Shown one piece after another: positions 1-7,343 of a stretch of DNA of 20,761 nt. Position 1 is the first letter of the stretch; each line of letters starts with the position of its first letter. Under the pieces are notes generated by a model that was not told the DNA's origin, did not search any database, and saw only the letters and a program-made list of their open reading frames with translations. The position numbers were made by a program, and so were the translations under genes. Origin of the DNA: an uncultured Lachnospiraceae bacterium (lineage in GTDB: Bacteria > Bacillota > Clostridia > Lachnospirales > Lachnospiraceae); the NCBI GenBank assembly GCA_946631935.1, contig CAMPAP010000138.1, positions 1-20,761 on the forward strand, read 5' to 3'.

Positions 1-631
1 AAAAAACATCCATGGCTTCGGAAAGAAGATTTTCTTCAACATCGGGAAAATGAACCCTGACGATCTGTTCCATTAGCTCTCTTCCCGGAAATTCGATATA
101 GTGAAAAATGCATCTTCTCAAAAACGCATCGGGAAGCTCTTTTTCAGCATTTGAGGTGATTATGACTATGGGCCTGTGCTTAGCCTTAACGGTCCTTTTG
201 GTCTCATGGATATAAAACTCCATCTGATCCAGTTCCCAGAGAAGGTCATTGGGAAATTCAAGATCAGCTTTATCGATCTCATCGATCAAAAGCACGACCT
301 GCTCATCCGAATCAAATGCCTCTCCAAGCTTACCGAGCTTTATATAATGTGCTATATCGTCAACACCGCCTTCACCGAACTGGCCGTCATAGAGCCTCTG
401 GATCGTGTCATACATATAAAGACCGTCCTGGGCCTTTGTTGTGGATTTGATATTCCAGATTATGAGTTTTTTCCCAAGAGCCTCGGCAACGGACTGGGCA
501 AGCATGGTCTTGCCGGTTCCGGGTTCACCCTTAATGAGAAGTGGTTTTTTTAATGCCATGGCTATGTTGACGGAATCCATAAGTTCCGGGCTTGCAACAT
601 ATCCGCTTGTTCCTTCAAATTTTTCCATCAT
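1..631 (-). CDS. MoxR-type AAA+ ATPase (3' end cut by the window)
   Basis: Reading the minus strand from an ATG at 631 gives 210 codons, still open at the window edge. Visible motifs: Walker A GEPGTGKT (residues 35-42), Walker B LLIDEID followed by KAD (114-123), sensor-1 TSN (159-161) and an LRRC arginine-finger segment (171-174). This combination is typical of MoxR-family AAA+ ATPases, chaperone-like proteins that usually work with a von Willebrand factor A protein encoded next door; that partner would lie beyond position 1. Two consecutive ATGs (631 and 628) overlap the TGA of the upstream two-receiver gene, and a GGAG sits about 8 nt before the first, so translation is probably coupled. 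The missing C-terminus (lid domain) lies outside the window. Family call is firm; the client or substrate is unknown. Its place at the end of a signalling cluster suggests, but does not prove, that it acts downstream of that system. Confidence 0.9.
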   Translation of the reverse strand, partial: MMEKFEGTSGYVASPELMDSVNIAMALKKPLLIKGEPGTGKTMLAQSVAEALGKKLIIWNIKSTTKAQDGLYMYDTIQRLYDGQFGEGGVDDIAHYIKLGKLGEAFDSDEQVVLLIDEIDKADLEFPNDLLWELDQMEFYIHETKRTVKAKHRPIVIITSNAEKELPDAFLRRCIFHYIEFPGRELMEQIVRVHFPDVEENLLSEAMDVF

Positions 632-1386
632 AAGCTTTCTCCATCAAAAAATCTTGCAATCTCAGATCTGAGCATTGCCATATTTATAGTTTTAAGAAGA
701 TATCCCTGGGGCTTCAGATGCATGACTCCTTTTACGGAATCCTTATCTGATTTTGAAGTCAGAAAGATCACGGGAATATCTTTTGAACTCTCTTCGCTTC
801 TGATCATCTCAAGTATCTCGGGACCTGTTGCAACAGGCATCATATAATCCAAAAGGATAAGATCCGCATGGTTTTTTGCAAGCCATGTCAGAGCCTGGAT
901 ACCGGAGTTTGCCATAAAGACATTATATTTATCCTTAAGCCAGTCCCTTATGGTCCTAAGATATGTAACATCATCATCAACGATCAGAATCCTGAGTTTA
1001 TCTTCATCCTCCGAAACGATGGTATGTGTATTTCTCAGTAATTTCAGAAGGACATTCATATCTATGGGTCTTTCCAGCTTTCCTGCAAGGAAGTTATCGG
1101 AAATATAATTTGATACTACCGTAAAATCAGAAGGAGTTCCGATCAGTATAAGCTTAAGATCATCATCATTACATTTATCCCTCAGATACAAAAGAACTTC
1201 AGTCTTTTGAAGCACAACCTCATCGAGATACAAAAGAATAAGTCTTTTTTCATCTATCCTCTGATTGATATTGGCAGTATCGATAGAACAGAAATTACAC
1301 ATAAAACCGTCTGCTTCAAGCTTAGCCTTAATGGCATTTACCATAAAGCCCTCGGATTTTGCTATCAAAAGTACCGAATCCGTCAT
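628..1386 (-). CDS. Two-receiver response regulator without output domain
   Basis: A 252-residue protein made of two receiver-like halves. The C-terminal half (about 131-248) is a canonical CheY-like receiver: acidic cluster DDD at 137-139, phospho-acceptor D180 in LILLDYMMP, T210 and K232. The N-terminal half (about 4-119) has the same alternating fold pattern but has AK where the acidic pair should be and no Asp directly after LILL (Y53; an Asp follows at 55), so it is probably a pseudo-receiver. No DNA-binding, cyclase or other output domain follows. The protein would therefore act by phosphorylation-dependent protein contact, perhaps with the MoxR ATPase encoded next. The ATG overlaps the TGA of the upstream gene by 4 nt (ATGA), and a strong AAAGGAGG lies within that gene's last codons, so translation is coupled. 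Receiver identity is certain for the C-terminal half and likely for the N-terminal half. Confidence 0.88.
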   Translation of the reverse strand: MTDSVLLIAKSEGFMVNAIKAKLEADGFMCNFCSIDTANINQRIDEKRLILLYLDEVVLQKTEVLLYLRDKCNDDDLKLILIGTPSDFTVVSNYISDNFLAGKLERPIDMNVLLKLLRNTHTIVSEDEDKLRILIVDDDVTYLRTIRDWLKDKYNVFMANSGIQALTWLAKNHADLILLDYMMPVATGPEILEMIRSEESSKDIPVIFLTSKSDKDSVKGVMHLKPQGYLLKTINMAMLRSEIARFFDGESL

Positions 1387-4169
1387 AATGCCTCCTTTGC
1401 ACTCTGAACCACCTTATCCCAGTTGAGTTCTTCCAGCCCCTCTCTAATTTTAGCGATCCTGTCGGAATCTTCTTTTTCAAAGCTGTATTTTTCCAGCTGA
1501 CTCAGTATCAGCTCAATACTGTCATAGTCCATCATGGAACCAAGTTCAAAAATCGATGAATAAGCATCAATGAGCACGGCAGGATCAGCAGGGACCTTTT
1601 CCGAATCATCCATACCGCCCTTTTTACATGTTATCATGGAAGCGATATCTTCATACATTTTTAAAAGTGTATCTGTCTTTTGTTTAATAAGATCTGTATT
1701 ATTATCATTACCCGCCTTTTCAAGCTCAAAAGCAAGATCTGAAAGTTCAAGCGCTCCTATTATCCTTGCGGAGCTCTTAAGAGCATGTACACGTATAGTA
1801 TAGGCAGATACATCTTCCTCCTCATAAAATCCGCGTATTTCCCGGGATTTATTTTTTGCACTTGATGCAAAAATATCCAGCGCCCGTACAAACCCTTCCC
1901 CCGATCCGCAGTTTTGAATGCCGGTATCAATATCAATTCCGGGTATATTGTATATATGCTCCGGAAGAATATAATCATCCTCTTTAGGTTTGGAAACAGC
2001 CTGCACGGTTTCTTCTGATTTTACAATACTTTCACGGGGCATGTCATATGAAGACTCATTAACAGGCAATGTATAATCTTCACTTTCTGATTTTTCGTAT
2101 CTTCCTGAACCAACTACAAATACTTTATCTTTTGGAAGATAAAGCAAAAGCATTGCATCGATAATATCAGGTCCGCATCCCGTCTCTATAAAGTCTGTAA
2201 AATTCTCATAAAGGACAGCGGGATCTTTAACGCTGCCGGCATCAATGATCGAAACGGAGGGAGAAGAAATATTGTTCCAGATAAAAGCCTTAACCGCTCT
2301 GTTATTTTTGGCTGTCAGATCTTCTTCAACAAAGATCATGTCATAATCAACATTTGATAACAGATGCAGACAGTCATCTCCGCTGTATGCGATATCGATC
2401 CTTGCCAAGGTTGTAAGAAGAAGTCTTGCAAGACGGGATATCTCTTCTCTTGCATTTCCCGCAACAAGTATCCTGCATCCCGGTGAGATAACAGGCCTTG
2501 AGAATGTTGAAGCAAGCATAAAACGGGAAATTCCTACGGAATCATTATATTTAACAAGGGTATCCATCATTGCAACAGGAAGGAACTTGCCTATGATCCT
2601 TAAGATGGAACCGTCCGAGAAAGGCTTAGGTATATAGGAATCAAAACCTTCCCTGAGATATTTTTCTTTTTCTCCCTTAACAGCATTGGCAGTCACAACG
2701 ATAATGGGCGTAAGATCACAAAGTCCCTCATTTCTGATTATATGCATTGCATCTATACCATCCATGCCGGGCATCATATGATCCATAAGTATAAGATCAT
2801 AGGAACATTTTCTGACCTTGTCTATAGCTTCAAGACCGTTTGCGGCAACATCTGTAGAAAATCCGAAATTAGCAAGGATCCTAAGAAGCAGTTCCATATT
2901 AAGTTCATTATCATCCACACACAGAATCTTATACTGGGCGGAATCTCTCTTATAACCGAACCTGTGAAGACTGTCCCCGTAAAGGGAAGAAGCGGGATTT
3001 AAAGAGTCCCCTGCAGATAAAGATCCGGGTCCGTTTAAGCCATTTTCTCCTCCGGCAGGCGAAAGAGACATACCCATTCCGGGGCCCATTCCCGGACCCA
3101 TGCCTGGCATCATTCCCGGGCCCATTTCCGGACCCATGCCATGGCCGACAGCGGGATTTGCCACAATGTCATAACCGTCCGAATTAAAGACAACTTCTTC
3201 ATCCGCATTATATTCATTATGATTTATGGCTTCATCTATAACACCGGAAAAGAATTTATTCAGTCTCTGGGCACTGTTAAATACATTTTCAGCCTGTTTT
3301 CTCGTGGAAGGATCGGTATTTGTACTGACTATCTGTTCGGAATATCCAAGGATAGCATTAATAGGAGTCTTCATTTCATGGGACAGATATGTCAAAAACT
3401 TTGATTTTACTTCAATTGCAACTTTAAATTTTTCCCGGGCTATATGCTCTCTTTTACGGCTTTTTTCAAGTTCCTCGGATAAAGCATCAAGTTTAGACTT
3501 ATCGGGAGTCTCAAGTACCATGAAGAGCATCACCATGGCAAGAGACGATGTATAGAATGTCAGCATTGTCTTTGGAACAACGAAGATCTGCAATGCAAAA
3601 AAGAAAATCATTATAAAGAGCGCTCCCCTTAAGCAAAACATCTGGATAGGAGCGAATTTCTTTTTGTTTCTGTAGGCGATGAAAATACCTTCAAACGCAT
3701 AATAAAGCGGAAAGATAAATACAATAAGAGAAAAAAGCGGACCGTGTACATATCTTCCGTGAGGATCAAAAGTAAACGCTATGGGAATGAAAAGATTAAC
3801 TATAAGAATAAGTGTATAAATAAAATTTATGGTATGGTCGAAGATCTTCTGCATCCCGGAAGTGTCTTTCAATCCGGAGAATGCCACCATGTAAAGCGAA
3901 AACGAAATTGCGGAGAAAAAAGCAATAAAACAATCAAAGGTATTAAACGCCATCCTGAACCAGAAAGGCAGAGAATTACCCAGAGAATGAATAAGCGCAG
4001 TAAAAACATCAAGCATTGTACTTGTTGTGACCAAAGAGGCGAAGATCTTAAATCTGTATCCGGATTCATTATCATCCCTGTAGGATCTGAATACAAAGAT
4101 AAGGATGATCAGATCAACCGGTATCATCGCCATCTCAAAATACATATTGTAGTTTAAATGTATCGACAT
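1383..4169 (-). CDS. 7TM hybrid phosphorelay protein lacking a kinase ATPase domain
   Basis: A 928-residue membrane protein. Order: about seven hydrophobic segments (residues 13-218), resembling the 7TM sensor region of some histidine kinases; a coiled-coil linker (228-255); a DHp/H-box with intact phospho-His H264 in YLSHEMKTPINAILG; a Gly/Met/Pro-rich stretch (343-367); a canonical receiver (413-530; D419/D420, acceptor D463, K515); a second receiver-like domain (566-680) with GN at the acidic pair and EE at the acceptor position; and a C-terminal Hpt domain with H795 in HALKSSA. Only about 100 residues separate the DHp from the first receiver, and no N, G1, F or G2 boxes are visible, so the HATPase_c domain is absent. 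It cannot autophosphorylate alone as a normal kinase does. The ATG overlaps the upstream TAA by 1 nt (TAATG), implying coupling. Signal and output are unknown. Confidence 0.88.
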   Translation of the reverse strand: MSIHLNYNMYFEMAMIPVDLIILIFVFRSYRDDNESGYRFKIFASLVTTSTMLDVFTALIHSLGNSLPFWFRMAFNTFDCFIAFFSAISFSLYMVAFSGLKDTSGMQKIFDHTINFIYTLILIVNLFIPIAFTFDPHGRYVHGPLFSLIVFIFPLYYAFEGIFIAYRNKKKFAPIQMFCLRGALFIMIFFFALQIFVVPKTMLTFYTSSLAMVMLFMVLETPDKSKLDALSEELEKSRKREHIAREKFKVAIEVKSKFLTYLSHEMKTPINAILGYSEQIVSTNTDPSTRKQAENVFNSAQRLNKFFSGVIDEAINHNEYNADEEVVFNSDGYDIVANPAVGHGMGPEMGPGMMPGMGPGMGPGMGMSLSPAGGENGLNGPGSLSAGDSLNPASSLYGDSLHRFGYKRDSAQYKILCVDDNELNMELLLRILANFGFSTDVAANGLEAIDKVRKCSYDLILMDHMMPGMDGIDAMHIIRNEGLCDLTPIIVVTANAVKGEKEKYLREGFDSYIPKPFSDGSILRIIGKFLPVAMMDTLVKYNDSVGISRFMLASTFSRPVISPGCRILVAGNAREEISRLARLLLTTLARIDIAYSGDDCLHLLSNVDYDMIFVEEDLTAKNNRAVKAFIWNNISSPSVSIIDAGSVKDPAVLYENFTDFIETGCGPDIIDAMLLLYLPKDKVFVVGSGRYEKSESEDYTLPVNESSYDMPRESIVKSEETVQAVSKPKEDDYILPEHIYNIPGIDIDTGIQNCGSGEGFVRALDIFASSAKNKSREIRGFYEEEDVSAYTIRVHALKSSARIIGALELSDLAFELEKAGNDNNTDLIKQKTDTLLKMYEDIASMITCKKGGMDDSEKVPADPAVLIDAYSSIFELGSMMDYDSIELILSQLEKYSFEKEDSDRIAKIREGLEELNWDKVVQSAKEAL
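3069..3143 (-). repeat. In-frame Gly-Met-Pro tetrapeptide repeat in the 7TM hybrid protein
   Basis: Residues 343-367 of the 7TM hybrid protein consist of a near-regular four-residue unit (Met-Gly-Pro-Gly and variants), encoded by imperfect 12-nt DNA repeats. Eight methionines fall within 23 residues. It sits where the kinase ATPase domain would normally be, between DHp and first receiver. It is probably a flexible linker made by slippage of the 12-nt unit; a metal-binding role of the Met spacing is only a guess. Confidence 0.8.
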
Positions 4170-5641
4170 TATCTTTTTTCCGAATCCCTGTAATTGGCAG
4201 CCCTTTTGTATAATCCAAGAGCGTTCCTGTAAAGATCCTCATATCCTTCCGAATATCTTCTGATATCTTCAACTCCGTGGATCTGAGGGTATATACCTAT
4301 ATCGTTAGTGATCTGATATTTGTTTTTCGGAAGATATTTGATCAGCATATCCTCGATATCTCCCGGGGCTACGGGAACGGAGAGTATCGAATCATATTTA
4401 ATGTGTACATCACCGGATGTATCGGGAAATGAATCATAACAAAGACAGATACAGGGCTTTTTCGAATTAAGAGGATTGATAAGTCCTCCCCGGATCCTTC
4501 TTATGATCTCACAGTCTTTGGAATCCTTAACTCCTTCCCTTACAAAAAACATATCAAATTTATTTTCTTCGATAAGTTTAAGAGCCTCCTTAGAATCACC
4601 TGCAATGCTTAAATCGGCGCCAAGGGATCCTAATATATTTTTAAAGAAAGAAACATTATCTGAAGTATCATCAATAAGCAGGATCTTTGCGGCAAAAACA
4701 TTGATCTTACGTATCTTTCCGTAATTGGTTATACTTTTATTATTTCCCACATCCCTGATATCGCCAATTATCTCATCATCTTTGAGCATAACGGGAATGC
4801 TGAAGGAAAAGATCTTTTTACCATCCGCTTCCTCAAACGTGAGAGAACTCTTCATGAAATGAACAAAGGCTCCGCACAAAAACAGTTCGAAAAATCCCTG
4901 CTCATTTTTTGAAAAATTATAATTGTTCTCTGAAGGAGCAAGCAAAAGGCAGGATTTTACCCTGTCATCATCGCAGGAAAGTCCGGTGCATATAACTTTA
5001 AAAACAACACCGGATTTACCGGAGCTATTGTCAAATCCGATAACAAGCTCAGCAATACCCTTATTGTCGATATTTTTTTCTATAAAGCTGAACAGATTAA
5101 GAAGAGCCGTCTTTATCTTGTAAGGATCGCCTATCTGGTTTCTGGGACAGTTTCTGTCAGCAGACACATTTAAAACTATATCTCTGGATTTAAGAGGAGG
5201 AGAAACCGTTGTTACGATATCAACGATAAGAGAAGCAAAATCGTATTCTTTGATAAGGGATTCCACATTTCCTGCACTGAACCGCATAAAATCAATTACG
5301 CCCTGGGAAAGACTGATCACATCTTCAGCCGAAGAGCGTATGGAAACGGCCTGTTTTCTGATTGTATTATCGGGACTTTCCCTTAAAATGATCTCATCAT
5401 TACCCAAAATGCCGATCATATGAGTTCTGATCTCACGTGAAAGATTGGTCATGAAAACTCCGAAATTATAATTCTGAGTTTCAATTTCCTTTCCTGCCCG
5501 GGATAATTTTTCCGACATCTCTTTCTTGTATCTGAGATGATGGAAAAAAAGCATAAAAAGAGAAATGATCGAAACGATCAAAAGAAATGACAAAATATAT
5601 ATTGGATTTACAAAATTACCATCTGGTATCTGATGATTCAT
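4169..5641 (-). CDS. Degenerate hybrid histidine kinase (pseudokinase) with pseudo-receiver
   Basis: A 490-residue protein: one N-terminal membrane helix (about 13-34), a DHp-like region, an HATPase-like region (about 130-285), a receiver-like domain (318-440) and a C-terminal tail. The H-box reads LSREIRTHMIGILG, so R69 replaces the phospho-His. In the ATPase region the N-box Asn is lost (NLFSF for NLLSN) and the G1 Asp is C218. The receiver keeps D324/D325 but has R368 in place of the acceptor Asp and V422 in place of the conserved Lys. The end (about 444-490) resembles the start of the Hpt domain of the next protein but stops before the His-bearing helix. No catalytic activity is expected; a regulatory or scaffold role for the next protein is inference. 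The start overlaps gpsA by 26 nt and AGAAGG abuts the ATG, so the start is only fairly certain. Confidence 0.85.
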   Translation of the reverse strand: MNHQIPDGNFVNPIYILSFLLIVSIISLFMLFFHHLRYKKEMSEKLSRAGKEIETQNYNFGVFMTNLSREIRTHMIGILGNDEIILRESPDNTIRKQAVSIRSSAEDVISLSQGVIDFMRFSAGNVESLIKEYDFASLIVDIVTTVSPPLKSRDIVLNVSADRNCPRNQIGDPYKIKTALLNLFSFIEKNIDNKGIAELVIGFDNSSGKSGVVFKVICTGLSCDDDRVKSCLLLAPSENNYNFSKNEQGFFELFLCGAFVHFMKSSLTFEEADGKKIFSFSIPVMLKDDEIIGDIRDVGNNKSITNYGKIRKINVFAAKILLIDDTSDNVSFFKNILGSLGADLSIAGDSKEALKLIEENKFDMFFVREGVKDSKDCEIIRRIRGGLINPLNSKKPCICLCYDSFPDTSGDVHIKYDSILSVPVAPGDIEDMLIKYLPKNKYQITNDIGIYPQIHGVEDIRRYSEGYEDLYRNALGLYKRAANYRDSEKR

Positions 5642-6620
5642 CCTTCTTTTCCCGTAGCATCAATTCTCTGACGGCGGTAATGGCATCTTTGTCATCAAAC
5701 AGAATATGATTGACCTGTTCTATGATGGGAAGGCTCACATCATATTTTCTTCCGAGTTCAAGTCCGGCCTTGGCAGAAAAAATACCTTCAACCACCATAC
5801 CGACTTCTTTCTGTGCTTCGCTTAAGGTCTTTCCCTGTCCCAGAAGCATACCGCATTTTCTGTTTCTGGAATGAATGCTGGCACATGTAACGATCAGATC
5901 GCCTATTCCCGTAAGTCCCGCAAAGGTTTCGGGATTGCATCCCATCTTAACCCCGAGTCTTGTTATCTCGGCAATTCCGCGGGTAATGATAGCCGCCTTG
6001 GCATTGTCTCCGTATCCCATTCCGTCAGCGATGCCTGCTGCAAGAGCAACAACGTTCTTAAGAGCTCCGCCAAGTTCCACACCTTTTACATCATTGCTGG
6101 TATATACCCTGAAGGTCTCGGTCATGAAAACATCCTGGACATAAAGTGCCGTTTCCTTGTCTTTTGAAGCTGCAACGATCGTTGTAGGCATCAGACGGCT
6201 GACTTCCTCGGCGTGGGTCGGTCCCGAAAGAGCGCAGACCCTGACTCCCTTTATCTCATCTTCTATCTGCTCGGACAATGTTTTAAGAGTTCCCTCTTCT
6301 ATGCCCTTTGCAACATCAACTATTATCTGTCCTTCTTTTATAAGAGGCGCAAATCTTTTTGCAGTACTTCTTGTAAAAGAGCTGGCAACAGCCATTACGA
6401 TAATATCCCTGTCCGTAGCAGCTGTTTTGTCATCAAGTGTATATGTGACACTGTCCGGGATCTTAGCACCGGGAAGCATCTTATGTTCATGATTTGCCGA
6501 AAGATAATCTATCTCGGAATCAAGAGCCGACCAGACACAAACATCATGTCCTGCATTTGCAAGAAGTATGGTAAGACCAATTCCCCATGTACCGCCGCCG
6601 AGAACAGTGATTTTAGCCAT
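5616..6620 (-). CDS. gpsA: NAD(P)-dependent glycerol-3-phosphate dehydrogenase
   Basis: A 334-residue cytoplasmic enzyme that reduces dihydroxyacetone phosphate to sn-glycerol 3-phosphate, the backbone of phospholipids. The N-terminal dinucleotide fold starts with GGGTWG (8-13); conserved K105 lies in VDVAKGIE, the SGPTHAEEV segment is at 132-140, catalytic K188 is in GGALKNVVALAAGIADG, and GIGDLIVTC is at 238-246. Length is normal. It follows plsY by 11 nt with TAAGGAG before the ATG, which makes biochemical sense: GpsA makes the glycerol 3-phosphate that PlsY acylates. Its 3' end overlaps the start of the degenerate hybrid kinase gene by 26 nt, so the signalling cluster is probably transcribed from the same mRNA. 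Identification is firm. Confidence 0.97.
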   Translation of the reverse strand: MAKITVLGGGTWGIGLTILLANAGHDVCVWSALDSEIDYLSANHEHKMLPGAKIPDSVTYTLDDKTAATDRDIIVMAVASSFTRSTAKRFAPLIKEGQIIVDVAKGIEEGTLKTLSEQIEDEIKGVRVCALSGPTHAEEVSRLMPTTIVAASKDKETALYVQDVFMTETFRVYTSNDVKGVELGGALKNVVALAAGIADGMGYGDNAKAAIITRGIAEITRLGVKMGCNPETFAGLTGIGDLIVTCASIHSRNRKCGMLLGQGKTLSEAQKEVGMVVEGIFSAKAGLELGRKYDVSLPIIEQVNHILFDDKDAITAVRELMLREKKDESSDTRW

Positions 6621-6631
6621 TTTTTTACTCC

Positions 6632-7342
6632 TTATTTTTCCTTATTTTCAGAATTTACAGCATTAGCCTGTTTTTCAAGCTCGGAAAGACCTCTTTTTTT
6701 GCCAAGATATGTCTTTCTTTCCTCATGCTTTAAAAGTCTTACGATATTTGATCTGTGCTGCCAGTATGCAAGAAGCATCAGGCAGCCGGAAAGAATATAA
6801 AGCTCATTAAGCACAGCCTGTGACACTCCTTCAAAAATACCGAAAACTCCAACCTGTCCCTCAATAACAAGCTGCACCATGAAAAGTGCATAAAAAATGA
6901 GTGCGCTAAGGCTTACATAATGAGTGACAAAAAACGGGATAAAGAAATAGCAAAGCCCCGTGACAAAAAATGTCCAGTGAAAACCGATGACAGTTCCGCC
7001 TGTTGCCGCGATACCTTTTCCGCCCTTAAATCCCATATAAAAAGGGAAATCATGAGCAAGTATGCATCCGGCGCCGCCCCACATGATCAGCAGATATTTC
7101 ATATCAGGATACATATTTCCGAAAGTATATCTGATTATAAGAGATGTAAGTATGGCTTTCAGCATATCTCCGGCAACAACGATAAGTCCGCCCTTTGGTC
7201 CTAAAACCCTTAAAGCGTTGGTGGTTCCGGCGTTACCGCTTCCGTAATTCCTGATATCAATACCTTTATGCTTGCCATATATGAATGAAGTCTGGATAAG
7301 GCCAAAGGCATATCCTGTCAAAAAACACCATAAACGAGCCAT
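6632..7342 (-). CDS. plsY: Glycerol-3-phosphate acyltransferase (acyl-phosphate dependent)
   Basis: A 236-residue multi-pass membrane protein that transfers an acyl chain from acyl phosphate to sn-1 of glycerol 3-phosphate, giving lysophosphatidate. Family motifs are clear: SGNAGTTNALRVLG near residues 35-48, and the second loop with AHDFP followed by GFKGGKGIAATGG (96-116). Length is a little over the usual ~200 because of a hydrophilic, Lys/Glu-rich C-terminal tail (about 205-236). The ATG lies 1 nt after the der stop, and AAGGGG within the end of der provides the ribosome binding site, so the two are coupled. It is followed by gpsA, its substrate supplier. Confidence 0.97.
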   Translation of the reverse strand: MARLWCFLTGYAFGLIQTSFIYGKHKGIDIRNYGSGNAGTTNALRVLGPKGGLIVVAGDMLKAILTSLIIRYTFGNMYPDMKYLLIMWGGAGCILAHDFPFYMGFKGGKGIAATGGTVIGFHWTFFVTGLCYFFIPFFVTHYVSLSALIFYALFMVQLVIEGQVGVFGIFEGVSQAVLNELYILSGCLMLLAYWQHRSNIVRLLKHEERKTYLGKKRGLSELEKQANAVNSENKEK

Positions 7343-7343
7343 T

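Noticed and set aside
176..671. Plus-strand open frames over the start of the window
   Set aside because: They lie opposite the MoxR ATPase, whose motifs are unmistakable on the minus strand; the plus-strand products have no recognisable pattern.
4169..5641. Frameshifted or broken active kinase
   Set aside because: The frame is continuous through all domains and the substitutions are scattered point changes, so it is an intact pseudoenzyme rather than a broken gene.
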